Origin: Bacillota bacterium
Lineage (GTDB): Bacteria > Bacillota > Clostridia > Oscillospirales > Ruminococcaceae
Direction: 5' to 3'
DNA: 26,976 nucleotides
Assembly (NCBI GenBank): GCA_023396215.1
Contig: JAEWWW010000088.1
Span: 1 to 26,976 of the forward strand
Shown: positions 5,807 through 13,996 of the stretch, one piece after another
Numbering within the stretch: the stretch's first letter is position 1
How the letters are laid out: each line of letters begins with the position of its first letter
Translations under genes and position numbers: made by a program
The notes under the pieces: generated by a model
Databases searched by the model: none
Seen by the model: only the letters and a program-made list of their open reading frames with translations
What the model was told of the DNA's origin: nothing

Positions 5807-5993
5807 GCTCTTAGGGCAACACCGCACAATTCACGGCTGCCGCCTTAAGCACCCTGTCGCTTGCGGATTTTCCGTAATCCTTCACAAAAATCCTCGCGAA
5901 TACACCCAGTATTCCCTGCGGTTTTTGTTTTATCTGACGAAAAATCCGCCGGTGCGCCAGAATACTTAGAATTGTGCGGTATTGCCTTAGAGC
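5807..5993. mobile_element. MITE-like element with ~26-bp imperfect terminal inverted repeats
   Basis: The left end 5807-5832 (core ACCGCACAATTC) pairs with the right end 5968-5993 (core GAATTGTGCGGT), with only a few mismatches and one indel. An inner inverted pair (GCGGATTTTCCGT near 5863 and ACGAAAAATCCGC near 5937) lets the whole 187 bp fold into a long hairpin. It has no coding capacity and begins two bases after the stop of the corC-like gene. No clear target-site duplication is visible. Non-autonomous transposition is inferred from the structure. Confidence 0.65.
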
Positions 5994-5999
5994 ATATGA

Positions 6000-6039
6000 A
6001 AACCCCGTTCCCGGGAAGGCTTTCCCGGGAACGGGGTTT
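6000..6039. terminator. Perfect 18-bp palindromic bidirectional terminator
   Basis: AAACCCCGTTCCCGGGAA (6000-6017), GGCT loop, then the exact complement (6022-6039). It lies between the convergent corC-like and PAP2 genes and can serve both. T-rich stem ends replace a long free T tail. Confidence 0.75.
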
Positions 6040-6095
6040 AAACATGCTTAAAACAGGAGGGCGGCGAAAAGCCGTGCAGGATAAGGCGGCCAGAG

Positions 6096-6740
6096 CTACA
6101 GCGGCAGCCGGGGCCAAAGCCGCGTCGCCCCCCGGCGGTAGGCGGTGAGCCAGACAAACCCGCCACACAGCCCGGCCAGCACGTCGCTGGCATAATGCAC
6201 CCCCAGATAGATGCGGCTGAGGCCGATGGCGGCAATCAGCGCACCCAGGGGCAGGCAGAGCCACAGCCTGCGCCCACGGGGCAGCAGGTGCAGCGCCAGC
6301 ACAATGAGCAGGCCGTAAAAGCTCATCGACACAAAGGAGTGCCCGCTGGGGAAGCTGTAGCCCCCGATTTCCACCAGACGCAGCACCGAGGGCCGCTGCC
6401 GCAGAAAGAGGTATTTCATGGCGGTGTTCACCAGCGAGGAGAGGGGCAGGATGGCCGCCGTGACTAAGGCGGTGATCAGGCTTTGCTTCTTCCAGAGAAA
6501 CAGAAAGACCACCACCGCCGCGGTAATCAGCACCCGGTCACCCCCCAGATGGGTGATAAACACCGCCGGCCCGGTGAGCCGTGGCGAGATGCAGGCGGCG
6601 ACCCGGCTGTAGACCCAGCTATCAAAGGGGGCAAGGCGGCCGGTGAGCAGGCCAAGCGTCATCAGCAAAAAGACGGCCGAAGCCCCGGCCACCCAAAGGT
6701 GCAGAAAGCGGGCCCCCGCGGGCCTGTGAAGGTGGTTCAT
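6096..6740 (-). CDS. PAP2-family membrane phosphatase
   Basis: A 214-residue membrane protein with the three phosphatase motifs of the type-2 phosphatidic acid phosphatase superfamily: K109-x6-R116-P117 (KYLFLRQRP), P131-S-G-H134 (YSFPSGHSF) and S175-R-x5-H182-x3-D186 (SRIYLGVHYASD). The likely substrates are lipid phosphates such as undecaprenyl pyrophosphate or phosphatidylglycerophosphate, hydrolysed at the membrane outer face. ATG 6740 has AAGGAGG close upstream. It is the last of the long minus-strand series, after the ferredoxin gene, but a hairpin at 6823-6848 separates the two. Confidence 0.9.
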   Translation of the reverse strand: MNHLHRPAGARFLHLWVAGASAVFLLMTLGLLTGRLAPFDSWVYSRVAACISPRLTGPAVFITHLGGDRVLITAAVVVFLFLWKKQSLITALVTAAILPLSSLVNTAMKYLFLRQRPSVLRLVEIGGYSFPSGHSFVSMSFYGLLIVLALHLLPRGRRLWLCLPLGALIAAIGLSRIYLGVHYASDVLAGLCGGFVWLTAYRRGATRLWPRLPL

Positions 6741-6822
6741 AGCGGCCTCCTTGTAATTGTAACCGTCCGGAAAATTGTTGATGGGGATGCCCGGCGCTGC
6801 CGGGGCTTTATGACTAAGATGA

Positions 6823-6848
6823 AGCGCCCTGCCGGGGGGCAGGGCGCT
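6823..6848 (-). terminator. Hairpin after the ferredoxin gene
   Basis: A perfect 11-bp stem (AGCGCCCTGCC 6823-6833 with GGCAGGGCGCT 6838-6848, GGGG loop). On the minus strand it is followed only by a weak T tract (TTCATCTT). It may act as a partial terminator or mRNA end-protector. Confidence 0.5.
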
Positions 6849-6875
6849 GAGGTTCTTTTTGCGTTTTATCCTGCC

Positions 6876-7046
6876 TTATTGGGGCGAGATAGCGCTGGTG
6901 GGGCAGGTGGCTTCACAAGCGCCACAGTCAATGCAGGTATCCGCATCGATTACGTACTGGCTGTCGCCCTGAGAGATAGCGCCTACAGGGCACTCCCCTT
7001 CACATGCACCGCAGCTGATGCAATCCTCACTAATAACAAATGCCAT
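6876..7046 (-). CDS. 2[4Fe-4S] clostridial-type ferredoxin
   Basis: A 56-residue protein, too short for the usual ORF cut-off. It starts MAFVISEDCISCGACEGECP and carries two CxxCxxCxxxCP motifs: Cys 9, 12, 15, 19 and Cys 38, 41, 44, 48. This is the classical small electron carrier of anaerobes, used for example by hydrogenases and pyruvate:ferredoxin oxidoreductase. Start ATG 7046 with GGAGG 8 bases upstream; stop TAA at 6878-6876. It lies 96 bases after ricT. RicT-containing complexes carry [4Fe-4S] clusters, so the neighbourhood is suggestive but a functional link is not shown. Confidence 0.95.
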   Translation of the reverse strand: MAFVISEDCISCGACEGECPVGAISQGDSQYVIDADTCIDCGACEATCPTSAISPQ

Positions 7047-7142
7047 AATTTACGCCTCCATTTTTGAATTACAACAGTATTTTAACATAATTCATGCAAA
7101 AAGCAATGGATGGGCCAAAAGATTAGCGGGGGGAAACTCCTG

Positions 7143-8024
7143 CTATTCCGCCTCGGTCTGCTGGGCTGGGGCCTTTCTTTCGCCCTTCTCGGGCTTGTCC
7201 CCTTTGGGGCCCTGCTCGCGCAGCGGACGAACCTCGTCCTTATGCACCACCAGCAAAGCGCCGTCGGGCTGCTTATCCAGCCGGATTTTCAGCATGCCGG
7301 TCAGCAGGCTGACCTCGGTCACCACGCCGCGGCCCTCCTTGGTGTTGACGGCGGCCCCCACCCGGGGTGTGCTGCGCAGCAGGCTCTCATAGGCCTCCTG
7401 CTCATACTTCAGGCAGCACATCAGCCGCCCGCAGGTGCCGGATATCTTGGTGGGGTTGAGCGAAAGCCCCTGCTCCTTTGCCATCTTGATGGACACCGGC
7501 TGAAACTCGCCCAGGAAGGTGGAGCAGCAGAAGGGGTTTCCGCAGATGCCCAGCCCGCCCAGTATCTTGGCCTCGTCTCTGACGCCTATCTGGCGCAGCT
7601 CGATGCGGGTGCGAAAGACGGCGGCCAAATCCTTGACCAAATCTCTGAAATCCACCCGGCCGTCGGCGGTGAAATAGAAGAGAATCTTGTTGTTGTCAAA
7701 GGTGTACTCCACGTCCACCAGCTTCATTTCCAGCTTGTGCTCGCTGATCTTCTTCTGGCACACCTCAAAGGCGTGGCGCTCCTTGCTTTTGTTTTCCTCC
7801 ACCTGAGCGGTATCCTGCTGGTTGGCGGCGCGGATAACCGGCTTTAAGGGCTTGACGATTTTTTCGTCGGCTACCTCCCGGTTGCTCATGGCCACCGTGC
7901 CGCACTCGATGCCCCGGGCGGTTTCCACAATCACCTGCGCGCCTTTGGCGAACTGCATGCCGTCAGGGTCAAAATAATATATCTTACCTACATTCTTAAA
8001 ACGAACGCCGATAACCTCTGCCAT
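7143..8024 (-). CDS. ricT: RicT/YaaT-type PSP1-domain regulatory protein
   Basis: A 293-residue PSP1-domain protein. The C-rich centre carries ICGNPFCCSTFL (Cys 161, 166, 167) and the family signature ISGTCGRLMCCLKYE (Cys 198, 203, 204). In Bacillus, RicT with RicA and RicF forms an Fe-S complex affecting sporulation phosphorelay, competence and RNase Y mRNA processing. An acidic/basic tail after residue ~275 (GPKGDKPEKGERKAP) is poorly conserved. The start ATG 8024 is chosen because it has AAGGAGG 5 bases upstream; the reading frame to 8084 is an extension without RBS. Its position directly after holB is the same as in Bacillus, which strengthens the assignment. Confidence 0.92.
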   Translation of the reverse strand: MAEVIGVRFKNVGKIYYFDPDGMQFAKGAQVIVETARGIECGTVAMSNREVADEKIVKPLKPVIRAANQQDTAQVEENKSKERHAFEVCQKKISEHKLEMKLVDVEYTFDNNKILFYFTADGRVDFRDLVKDLAAVFRTRIELRQIGVRDEAKILGGLGICGNPFCCSTFLGEFQPVSIKMAKEQGLSLNPTKISGTCGRLMCCLKYEQEAYESLLRSTPRVGAAVNTKEGRGVVTEVSLLTGMLKIRLDKQPDGALLVVHKDEVRPLREQGPKGDKPEKGERKAPAQQTEAE

Positions 8025-8120
8025 CTTGGCCTCCTTATATGGGCGCCCGGGCCAACCGGAGCAACAAGCTGCCCCGGCTGCCAAAGCAGCCCTTGCAATC
8101 GAAGAAATGTTGTGCCGCCT

Positions 8121-9062
8121 TCAGCGGCCCGGCCGGGCCAGCGTCGAGGTCAGCCCCGCGCAAAGCAGGGCGGAAACCAACCCAAGGCCAACGTTCTGGC
8201 GGGTCTGAAGCTTGGCCTCTTCAATTATAGCAACAATCTGCACCGCCTGCAACGGCGAAGTAATGCCGGGCCTCGCCACCTGACGGCGGGCAAGCTCGCC
8301 CAAAGCCTCCAGCAGCATGGCAAAGCCGTGGCGGTCGCGCGCCCGCTCAAAGGGGTGAAGGGCCGCCAGCATGGCGTAGGCCTTGCCGGCCACCGCCTGC
8401 TCCAGCAGGGTGTTGGCCAACAGGTCGGTGCGGCTTTCGGGCTGGTCCAGCAGGGTCAGCGCCTGCCCAAGGCTGCCCGCGCAGGCGGCCGCCGCCTCCT
8501 GATAATGCCGGGGGGGCAGTCCGGGGTGCAGCCGGGTCAGTGCGTCGGCGCAGGCACGGGGCGAAAGAGGCTCGATGCCGATGACCGCCACCCGCGAAAG
8601 GATGGTGGGCAGCAGGGCATGGCGGTTTTGGCAGGTCAGGATAAACATGGTGGCGGCGGGCGGCTCCTCAATGAGCTTGAGCAGGGCGTTTTGGGCCTGC
8701 ACCGTCATGTTTTGAGTGTGGGTCAGCAAAAAGACCTTTATGCGGCCCTCGCCCGCCACAAGCTGGGCCTGCCGGGTCAGCTCACGCACCCTGTCGATAT
8801 GAAAAGAGCGGCTGCCCCCCTCCCCCGAAAGGGTGATGAGGTCGGGGTGGATATCCCGCTGCACCTTGATGCAGTGGCGGCAGCTGCCGCAGGGCCGGGT
8901 GCTTCCCTCGCAGAGGGCGGCGGCGGCCACCAGCCGGGCAAAGGTGGTTTTGCCCACCCCCTCCGGACCCTCCAGCAGCAGGGCATGAGACAAACGCCCG
9001 TCCCTTACCATGCGGACGAGCGTTTCCTTCGCTTTATCGTTTTCTAAAAAAACCTCAAGCAA
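8121..9062 (-). CDS. holB: DNA polymerase III subunit delta'
   Basis: A 313-residue AAA+ clamp-loader subunit. It has a P-loop GPEGVGKTTF (residues 32-41), a zinc-binding cluster CEGSTRPCGSCRHC, a VFLLTHTQNMTVQAQNALLKLIEEPP segment typical of delta'/gamma, and the sensor SRV. Within the clamp-loader complex it helps load the sliding clamp at replication forks. The start is TTG 9062-9060, with GGGAGG 9 bases upstream; no suitable ATG precedes the first strand (LEVFLEND). The C-terminal third is less conserved, as usual for delta'. Flanked by darA and ricT exactly as in Bacillus. Confidence 0.92.
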   Translation of the reverse strand: MLEVFLENDKAKETLVRMVRDGRLSHALLLEGPEGVGKTTFARLVAAAALCEGSTRPCGSCRHCIKVQRDIHPDLITLSGEGGSRSFHIDRVRELTRQAQLVAGEGRIKVFLLTHTQNMTVQAQNALLKLIEEPPAATMFILTCQNRHALLPTILSRVAVIGIEPLSPRACADALTRLHPGLPPRHYQEAAAACAGSLGQALTLLDQPESRTDLLANTLLEQAVAGKAYAMLAALHPFERARDRHGFAMLLEALGELARRQVARPGITSPLQAVQIVAIIEEAKLQTRQNVGLGLVSALLCAGLTSTLARPGR

Positions 9063-9139
9063 CAGGGGTGACCTCCCGGTATCTTTGAGAAGCCGCGTGG
9101 GCGGCGCTGCAGAGTGAGGCCGAAGGCGGCTTCTGCTGG

Positions 9140-9463
9140 TCAGATTTTCTTGTACTGCTCGATGTTCAGGACAAAGACGGTTGCGCCGCCTACCGAAACC
9201 TCTACCGGCAGCGGGGTGTGCACCCCCATGCCGAAAGCCCCCGAGGAGGGAACCATCCGGCTGCGCTTTTTGCAGTTGGTGGAGAGAATCTCCATCACGC
9301 GGTCAAGGTTTTGGTGGTCGGTGCCGATGAGCAGGGTGGTGTTGCCCGACATGAGAAAGCCCCCGGTGGTGGCAAGGCGGGTGACCGAGAAACCTTCGTT
9401 GTTCAGGCTGGACGAAACCTTACTGCTGTCGTCGTTGGACACAATGGCTAAAATCAGTTTCAT
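9140..9463 (-). CDS. darA: Cyclic-di-AMP receptor DarA (PstA/YaaQ), PII-like
   Basis: A 107-residue PII-like trimeric signal protein. It starts MKLILAIVSNDDSSKV, and has the diagnostic TRLATTGGFLMSGNTTLLIG and GFGMGVH-type loop (SGAFGMGVHTPLPVEVSVGGATVFVLN). It binds c-di-AMP; downstream targets are poorly known. The ATG at 9463 is chosen, with GGGAGG 7 bases upstream; an ATG five codons earlier lacks an RBS. It reads into holB, 77 bases downstream, without a visible terminator between. Confidence 0.95.
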   Translation of the reverse strand: MKLILAIVSNDDSSKVSSSLNNEGFSVTRLATTGGFLMSGNTTLLIGTDHQNLDRVMEILSTNCKKRSRMVPSSGAFGMGVHTPLPVEVSVGGATVFVLNIEQYKKI

Positions 9464-9658
9464 GCCGCTTCCTCCCATCTGTGTTCGCCGCAGGCCGCCA
9501 CCCGCCCCGAAGGGTTGGGCTTGTGGCCTTTGGCGGTATTAAAACCGCGGGGCAATCCGCTGCCCTGCAGCCTTCATTTATGTATGTGCAGCTTGTGGTG
9601 AGATGCGCCATCGCCCTGTGGCGGGCATTCAAATGCAATTACAACAGCTGCTCTACCA
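9464..9658. other. Gene-free 195-bp gap where tmk would be expected
   Basis: In Bacillus the thymidylate kinase gene lies between yaaO and darA. Here this interval is too short and shows no P-loop (GxxxxGKT/S) or other tmk remnant in any frame. There is no strong promoter or terminator that I can support either. The ORFs through it are shadows. Confidence 0.6.
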
Positions 9659-10993
9659 TTATTTTACCACACAAAGGGTCTTGGCGCCAGACATTTCTAA
9701 GGCGCGCAGGGCTTGCGGGGTGAGCACCTCGCCGGGGGCTGCCAGCGGAACGCCCGGCGGGCAGACCGAAAAGGGCACAGCCGCCACCCGCCCCGCCAGC
9801 GCGGGGGTGTTGGGCAGCGCCTCGCGGGGGGCCAGCATCGCCTGCCGCAGCTCCATCGCCACCGGCAGCGGGCCGGGCAGCGGCGGGTCATAGGGCAGGG
9901 AGGGCAGCGCCGGCAGAAGGGCAATCAGCTCGCCCAGCCGGGCAAGGTCCTCGCCGGTGTTTTGTGGCGAGGCCATCAGCACGCAGACGCCCCCGGCGAC
10001 GTACTCCGGCTCGATGCCGCAATTTCGGATAATCTGCCCGAAGGCGTCGTCACTGTAGCCCATGCCCCGGTAGCCCAGCGTGAGGCGCATCGGGTCGCAG
10101 GGCCGGGCGGGCAGCGCAAAGCCGCGGCGGGCGGCCGTCTGCCCCAGCCGTTCCAGTTGGCGGCAGAGATGAAGAAGCTCGCCGCTGAACGGCCCTTGCA
10201 GGTAGGGCAGCGCCCGGTTGGCCGAAATCATGACAGGGTAGCTGGGGCTGGTGGAGCCAAAGAGCGCCATCACCTGCTTGGCGGCAGGGGCCAGCGCGGG
10301 GTCTTTGATGTGCAGCATCGCTCCGCCGGTGAGCACCGGCAGGGTTTTGTGCAGCGAATCGCAGCAGAGGTCGGCCCCCAGCCGCATGGGATGCAGGCTT
10401 TGGGGCAGAAAGGCCAGGTGTGCGCCGTGGGCGTTATCCACCAGCAGCGGCTTGCCCCGGCTGCGGCAGACCCGGGCGATGGCAGCCAGGTCGCAGAGCT
10501 GGCCCGAGTAGTCGGGGCTGGTCACCAGTACGGCGGCGGCCTTGGGGTTTGCCTGCAGCGCCCCCTCAATCTGGGTGGGGGTCACCGGCAGCGGCTGGTG
10601 GGGGATGCCCGCTTTTTTGGCGGTGGCGGGCCAGACCCAGATGGGGTGTACCCCCAAAAGCCCCATGGCTGCGACGGTTGCCCGGTGCACTGTGCGGGAA
10701 AGCACCAGACCGTCGCCCTCGCCCAGCACCAGCGCCAGCATGGTTTGGATGCAAAGGGTGGAACCCCCCGCCGAAAGCAGGCTGGCCGCCGACCCGTAAA
10801 GCCGGGCATACTCCTGCTCCAGCAGGGCGATGGCGCCGTCGGCCTGATAGAGGCTGTCGGCCCCCGCCACCTCGGTGATATCGCTGAAAAAAAGGTCGCC
10901 CGCCTCGTAAGGAGGGCGGCCCTTATGCCCCGGCATATGAAAAGGGGCGAGCGCCTTCTGTTTAAAGGCTTCGACAGCCTTGTTCAGGCTCAT
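9659..10993 (-). CDS. PLP-dependent Orn/Lys/Arg decarboxylase-family protein (YaaO-like)
   Basis: A 444-residue fold-type I PLP enzyme. It starts with the family motif APFHMPGHKGRPP (residues 16-28), and has SAGGSTLCIQ (74-83), the PLP-contacting LLVDNAHGAH (Asp186, His189) and the Schiff-base lysine in CCDSLHKTLPVLTGGA (Lys216). The likely reaction is decarboxylation of lysine, arginine or ornithine to a diamine; specificity cannot be read from the sequence. The ATG overlaps the stop of the upstream FemAB-like gene (ATGA, 10993-10990), so translation is probably coupled. The position upstream of darA matches B. subtilis yaaO. Confidence 0.85.
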   Translation of the reverse strand: MSLNKAVEAFKQKALAPFHMPGHKGRPPYEAGDLFFSDITEVAGADSLYQADGAIALLEQEYARLYGSAASLLSAGGSTLCIQTMLALVLGEGDGLVLSRTVHRATVAAMGLLGVHPIWVWPATAKKAGIPHQPLPVTPTQIEGALQANPKAAAVLVTSPDYSGQLCDLAAIARVCRSRGKPLLVDNAHGAHLAFLPQSLHPMRLGADLCCDSLHKTLPVLTGGAMLHIKDPALAPAAKQVMALFGSTSPSYPVMISANRALPYLQGPFSGELLHLCRQLERLGQTAARRGFALPARPCDPMRLTLGYRGMGYSDDAFGQIIRNCGIEPEYVAGGVCVLMASPQNTGEDLARLGELIALLPALPSLPYDPPLPGPLPVAMELRQAMLAPREALPNTPALAGRVAAVPFSVCPPGVPLAAPGEVLTPQALRALEMSGAKTLCVVK

Positions 10994-12036
10994 CTCCCCA
11001 GACGCCTGCGCAGGCCGCGCAGCGCCTCGTTGAGGTCGATGGCCATGTCCACCATCCGGGCGGTTGCCGGGCGGTAGATAAAATCAAACTCCCCGGCAAG
11101 CTCATCCAGACTGCCGTTGAAGCCTTTTTTGAAGCGGTAAAGCCCGTAGAGGGGGTGGTTTTCATCCAGATTGCCCGAAACCCCCTGAAAGTCGTAGACA
11201 GTGCAGCCGGTTTCCTCCGCCCAGCGTATCATCTCCCACTGGATAAGGTAGTTGGGCATCACGTTGCGAAAGAGGTTATCCGACGCGCCGTAGAGGTAGC
11301 AGGCCTTGCCCCCGTAGTTGGTGGTCAGCGCGCCCGAGACGGCTTGTCCCTGATAAAAGGCCATGTAGAGGCGGGCGTGGCTGCCCAGCACCTCCAGCAT
11401 GCGGGCAAAGTAGCTGCGGGGGCGCACGGTGAAGCCGTCCCGCTGGCCGGTGACCTTCATCAGCCGCATAAAGTCGTCCAGATGCTCCTCGCCAACCACC
11501 CGCACCTCAACCCCGTGCTTTTGGGCCACACGGATGTTGTAGCGGGTTTTTTGGGTGAAGTTCATCAGCAGCTCCTGCTGATTGCGCCCGTTCAGGTAAA
11601 GGCGGTAGTTGAAGCGGGGCTGGATGGTATCAAAGCCGTCGCCGCCGGTAATCTGCCGAAAGCCCATTTCGGTAAAGGTTGCCACGGCGGGGTGGTCGTG
11701 CAGCAGGTCGGGGTCCATCTTAAAGATATGGGCCTTATATTTGCGGGCCAGCGCATCCACCCCCGCCTTGAGGTCGGCCAGCACCGCCCGGTCGTTGTAG
11801 TCGCAGACCGGCCCGCGGGGGGCATATAAAAAGCCGGAGCCAAAGAGGGGAACCTTTTGCACCAGCACCCCCGCCGCTCCGTGAATCGAGCCGTCCGCGC
11901 CGCGGGAAACCACAGCCTCAAAGCCCCAGTTGCTCTTCACCTTTTGCCAAAGCAGCGACTGGTAGAGGTTGCCCTGGGGGTGGGAGGCCACAAATGCCTC
12001 GTATTCATCGTACTGCTCGGGGAGCAAAATCTCCAA
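10990..12036 (-). CDS. FemA/FemB-family aminoacyltransferase-like protein
   Basis: About 348 residues with the twin GNAT-like folds of FemABX proteins, which add amino acids from aminoacyl-tRNA to the lipid II peptide. Characteristic segments are ASHPQGNLYQSLLWQKVK, FTQKTRYNIRVAQKHGVEV, and near the C-terminus YLIQWEMIRWAEETG-YDFQGVSG with GLYRFKKGFNG. The start is probably TTG 12036-12034: AAGGAG lies 8 bases upstream, and homologues begin at this MxEIL segment. The ATG at 12129 gives 379 residues but has no RBS. Which amino acid is transferred is unknown. Translationally coupled to the YaaO-like gene. Confidence 0.88.
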   Translation of the reverse strand: MEILLPEQYDEYEAFVASHPQGNLYQSLLWQKVKSNWGFEAVVSRGADGSIHGAAGVLVQKVPLFGSGFLYAPRGPVCDYNDRAVLADLKAGVDALARKYKAHIFKMDPDLLHDHPAVATFTEMGFRQITGGDGFDTIQPRFNYRLYLNGRNQQELLMNFTQKTRYNIRVAQKHGVEVRVVGEEHLDDFMRLMKVTGQRDGFTVRPRSYFARMLEVLGSHARLYMAFYQGQAVSGALTTNYGGKACYLYGASDNLFRNVMPNYLIQWEMIRWAEETGCTVYDFQGVSGNLDENHPLYGLYRFKKGFNGSLDELAGEFDFIYRPATARMVDMAIDLNEALRGLRRRLGR

Positions 12037-12214
12037 AACATTCTCTCCTTTTTCATATATGCAGATCGGGTGGGCAGCCTTTCGCCGCCCCAGGCTGTCG
12101 AAAACGTCGCCGGGACGTAAATTTTCCATGTCATTTTACTTGCTCTGCTGGCAGTACTTGCAAATCGCGGTCACATATATTAAATATGCTCCCTTATTTG
12201 CCGCGTTTGCCGCC

Positions 12215-13096
12215 TCACCCCCGACGATTTTTCGCCGCCTGCCCGTTTTTTGATACGCTCGGGCGGCTTTTGCCATGGTCTTTATCTCCGGCTTGCTCCA
12301 GCAGTCTGAGATTGCGCTCCAGCACAGCCTTGCCCCGCCAGCCGCAGGCCCGTGTTTCCACCAAAAAGTCCAGATTATCGGCGTCGGCCACCGCCACCAC
12401 GTCCTGCGCAAAGGCGGCGATAGGGGTGGCGGCGGGCTGCCGGTTGTAGGGGCAGACCAGCGCGCAGCGGTCGCAGCCCCATATCAGCCCGCCCTGACGC
12501 ACCAGCTCGGCCTGCCCGGGGGCAAGCTCGCCCTTCTTTTGGGTGATGTGCGAAAGGCAGCGCTCCCGGTTTGGGCCGCCGCTGCCCAGCGCCCCGGCGG
12601 GGCAGGCGGCCACACAGAGCCCGCAGCCGCTGCAATCACCCCCCGGGATTCCGGTGGGGGACAGGTCAAGGTCGGTGACAATCTCGCCGATAAAGACAAA
12701 GCTGCCGTATTTGGGGGTGAGCAACAGGCCGTTTTGCCCCCGCCTGCCCAGCCCCGCCCGCACGGCGGCCTCCACCTCGGGGATGGGGGAGCTGTCGATA
12801 AAGGGAACAAAGGCGTAGGGCGGCAGCTGCCCGGCGAGATGGCTGGATATATCCCCTAGTATATCCCCCGCCACCCGGTGGTAATCCGGCCCGAGGGTAT
12901 AGTAGGAAAGGTTGCGCCGGGGATGAGGGCCGGTGTAGTAGGGAAAGAGCAGCACCAGCACGCTTTTGGCCCCCTCGGGCAGGCGGGCCGCCGCCCGGCA
13001 GGGAAGCCTGCGGGAAAGGGCGTCAAAAGCGCAGATACCCCAACTGTCGATGCAATATTCCGCCAGCTTCTGGGATAAAATAGTTGTAAAATCCAC
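12215..13096 (-). CDS. queG: Epoxyqueuosine reductase-like protein
   Basis: A 293-residue protein with the QueG layout. It has an N-terminal DUF1730-type cobalamin-binding region, with the putative proton-donor Asp101 in FVPFIDSSPIPEVEAA. Two [4Fe-4S] motifs follow: C155-SGC158-GLC161-VAAC165P and C208-DRC211-ALVC215P, with an additional Cys180. A terminal WRGKAVLERNLRLL segment is family-typical. It carries out the last step of queuosine tRNA modification. It is shorter than E. coli QueG (379) because the C-terminal HEAT-like part is largely missing, as in many clostridial versions. GTG start 13096, with AGAGGAG 7 bases upstream. A distinct substrate for this short form cannot be excluded. 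Confidence 0.82.
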   Translation of the reverse strand: MDFTTILSQKLAEYCIDSWGICAFDALSRRLPCRAAARLPEGAKSVLVLLFPYYTGPHPRRNLSYYTLGPDYHRVAGDILGDISSHLAGQLPPYAFVPFIDSSPIPEVEAAVRAGLGRRGQNGLLLTPKYGSFVFIGEIVTDLDLSPTGIPGGDCSGCGLCVAACPAGALGSGGPNRERCLSHITQKKGELAPGQAELVRQGGLIWGCDRCALVCPYNRQPAATPIAAFAQDVVAVADADNLDFLVETRACGWRGKAVLERNLRLLEQAGDKDHGKSRPSVSKNGQAAKNRRG

Positions 13097-13129
13097 CTTA
13101 AGGCTCCTCTTTGCCCCGAGGCTGCGGGG

Positions 13130-13738
13130 CTAGGATTGCAGCAGGCTGCAAAGCTTTTCCACATCCAGCCCGTTATCCTGACTGTATTTGTCGCGGCCCA
13201 AAAAACCGCGCAGCTCGCTGAGGGCCAGCACGATGTCGCCGCGCCCGCTGATGAACAGGGCGGAGCGGGGGTTGGCGGCTACCGCCAAAGAATCGATGCT
13301 GATATTATAGACCCCGTTCCTGGAAAAAATGCCCCGCAGATGCTCGACGAACCGAAGGTTCTCAGGCAAGGGGTTGGGGGTCATGCCCTTGCGCACCGCC
13401 GGGTTATCCTCGGAGCCTCTGGTGTTGCGGGCCCAGTGGGGGTCGTCCAGCTTGCCGTAGTAGTCGCCGTCATCGCAGAGGTCGGCCACCACCAGCAGGC
13501 CGAAGTATCCAACCAGAACATGGTCGGCATGCAGGGTGCGGCTGCCGGCATGCAGGGTGACGTTATCCAGCACCCGGTAGCCCCTGACCGATGCAAAGCG
13601 CCGCAGCGCCGAAGAAACCCGGCGGTGTGCGCCCTTTTCGCTGTTGCCCACGCTGCGCAGATAAGAAAAAATAACAATGATTACCAGCGCCGCCCCCGAA
13701 AGAATCAGCAGCCCCCAGCGGGTGAAAAACTCGGTCAT
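13130..13738 (-). CDS. Membrane-anchored degenerate NERD-like protein
   Basis: A 202-residue protein with one N-terminal membrane helix (residues 8-26). The region 55-103 follows the NERD (nuclease-related) domain pattern: RVLDNVTLHAGSRTLHADHVLVGYFGLLVV, then YYGKLDDPHW. Asp72 matches the conserved 'qiDhv' aspartate. The E-x-K positions that should follow 'GLLVV' read A85-D86-L87, so the endonuclease active site looks lost. The start ATG 13738 has GAGGAG 10 bases upstream; the extension to 13855 is GC-rich and without RBS. It lies 33 bases before queG and probably shares its transcript. Function unknown. Confidence 0.6.
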   Translation of the reverse strand: MTEFFTRWGLLILSGAALVIIVIFSYLRSVGNSEKGAHRRVSSALRRFASVRGYRVLDNVTLHAGSRTLHADHVLVGYFGLLVVADLCDDGDYYGKLDDPHWARNTRGSEDNPAVRKGMTPNPLPENLRFVEHLRGIFSRNGVYNISIDSLAVAANPRSALFISGRGDIVLALSELRGFLGRDKYSQDNGLDVEKLCSLLQS

Positions 13739-13872
13739 AATCCATCGGCTCCTCTTAATATGTAGTTTGCGCGGCCGGCCCCAAAGCAGCCGCCGGTTTC
13801 GGGAAAAACAGCACCGGGCCTTCTCTGGGGGCGCTTTTTCAGGCGCCCCGGCCATCAGCCGGTATCCATTCT

Positions 13873-13900
13873 ATTTTAGCACAAAAACCGGGCGCTGCAA
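13873..13900 (-). promoter_or_regulatory. Promoter of the NERD-like/queG transcript
   Basis: On the minus strand TTGCAG (13900-13895), 16 bp, TAAAAT (13878-13873) with an extended TGC in front. The ~125-nt leader holds a GGGGCGC/GCGCCCC hairpin. Confidence 0.5.
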
Positions 13901-13968
13901 ACGGGTAGCCATGCATGTCATAGCTGTAAACAAACTGCAAACAATCCGGGTTTTAAAGTTGGCACAGC

Positions 13969-13996
13969 TTGACAGTAACCTTAAGAGTATTATAAT
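13969..13996 (+). promoter_or_regulatory. Promoter of the DUF4358 gene
   Basis: TTGACA (13969-13974), 16 bp, TATAAT (13991-13996). It leaves a ~170-nt leader to the TTG start at 14172. No known riboswitch was recognised in it. Confidence 0.7.

Noticed and set aside
4489..5829. Minus-strand ORF of 446 codons opposite the CorC-type gene
   Set aside because: Antisense frame of a clear DUF21-CBS-CorC protein in GC-rich DNA; His/Gln/Gly-rich noise without RBS.
9713..11077. Plus-strand ORF of 454 codons opposite the YaaO-like decarboxylase
   Set aside because: Shadow frame rich in Gly/Arg/Gln without RBS; the opposite strand carries all PLP-enzyme motifs.
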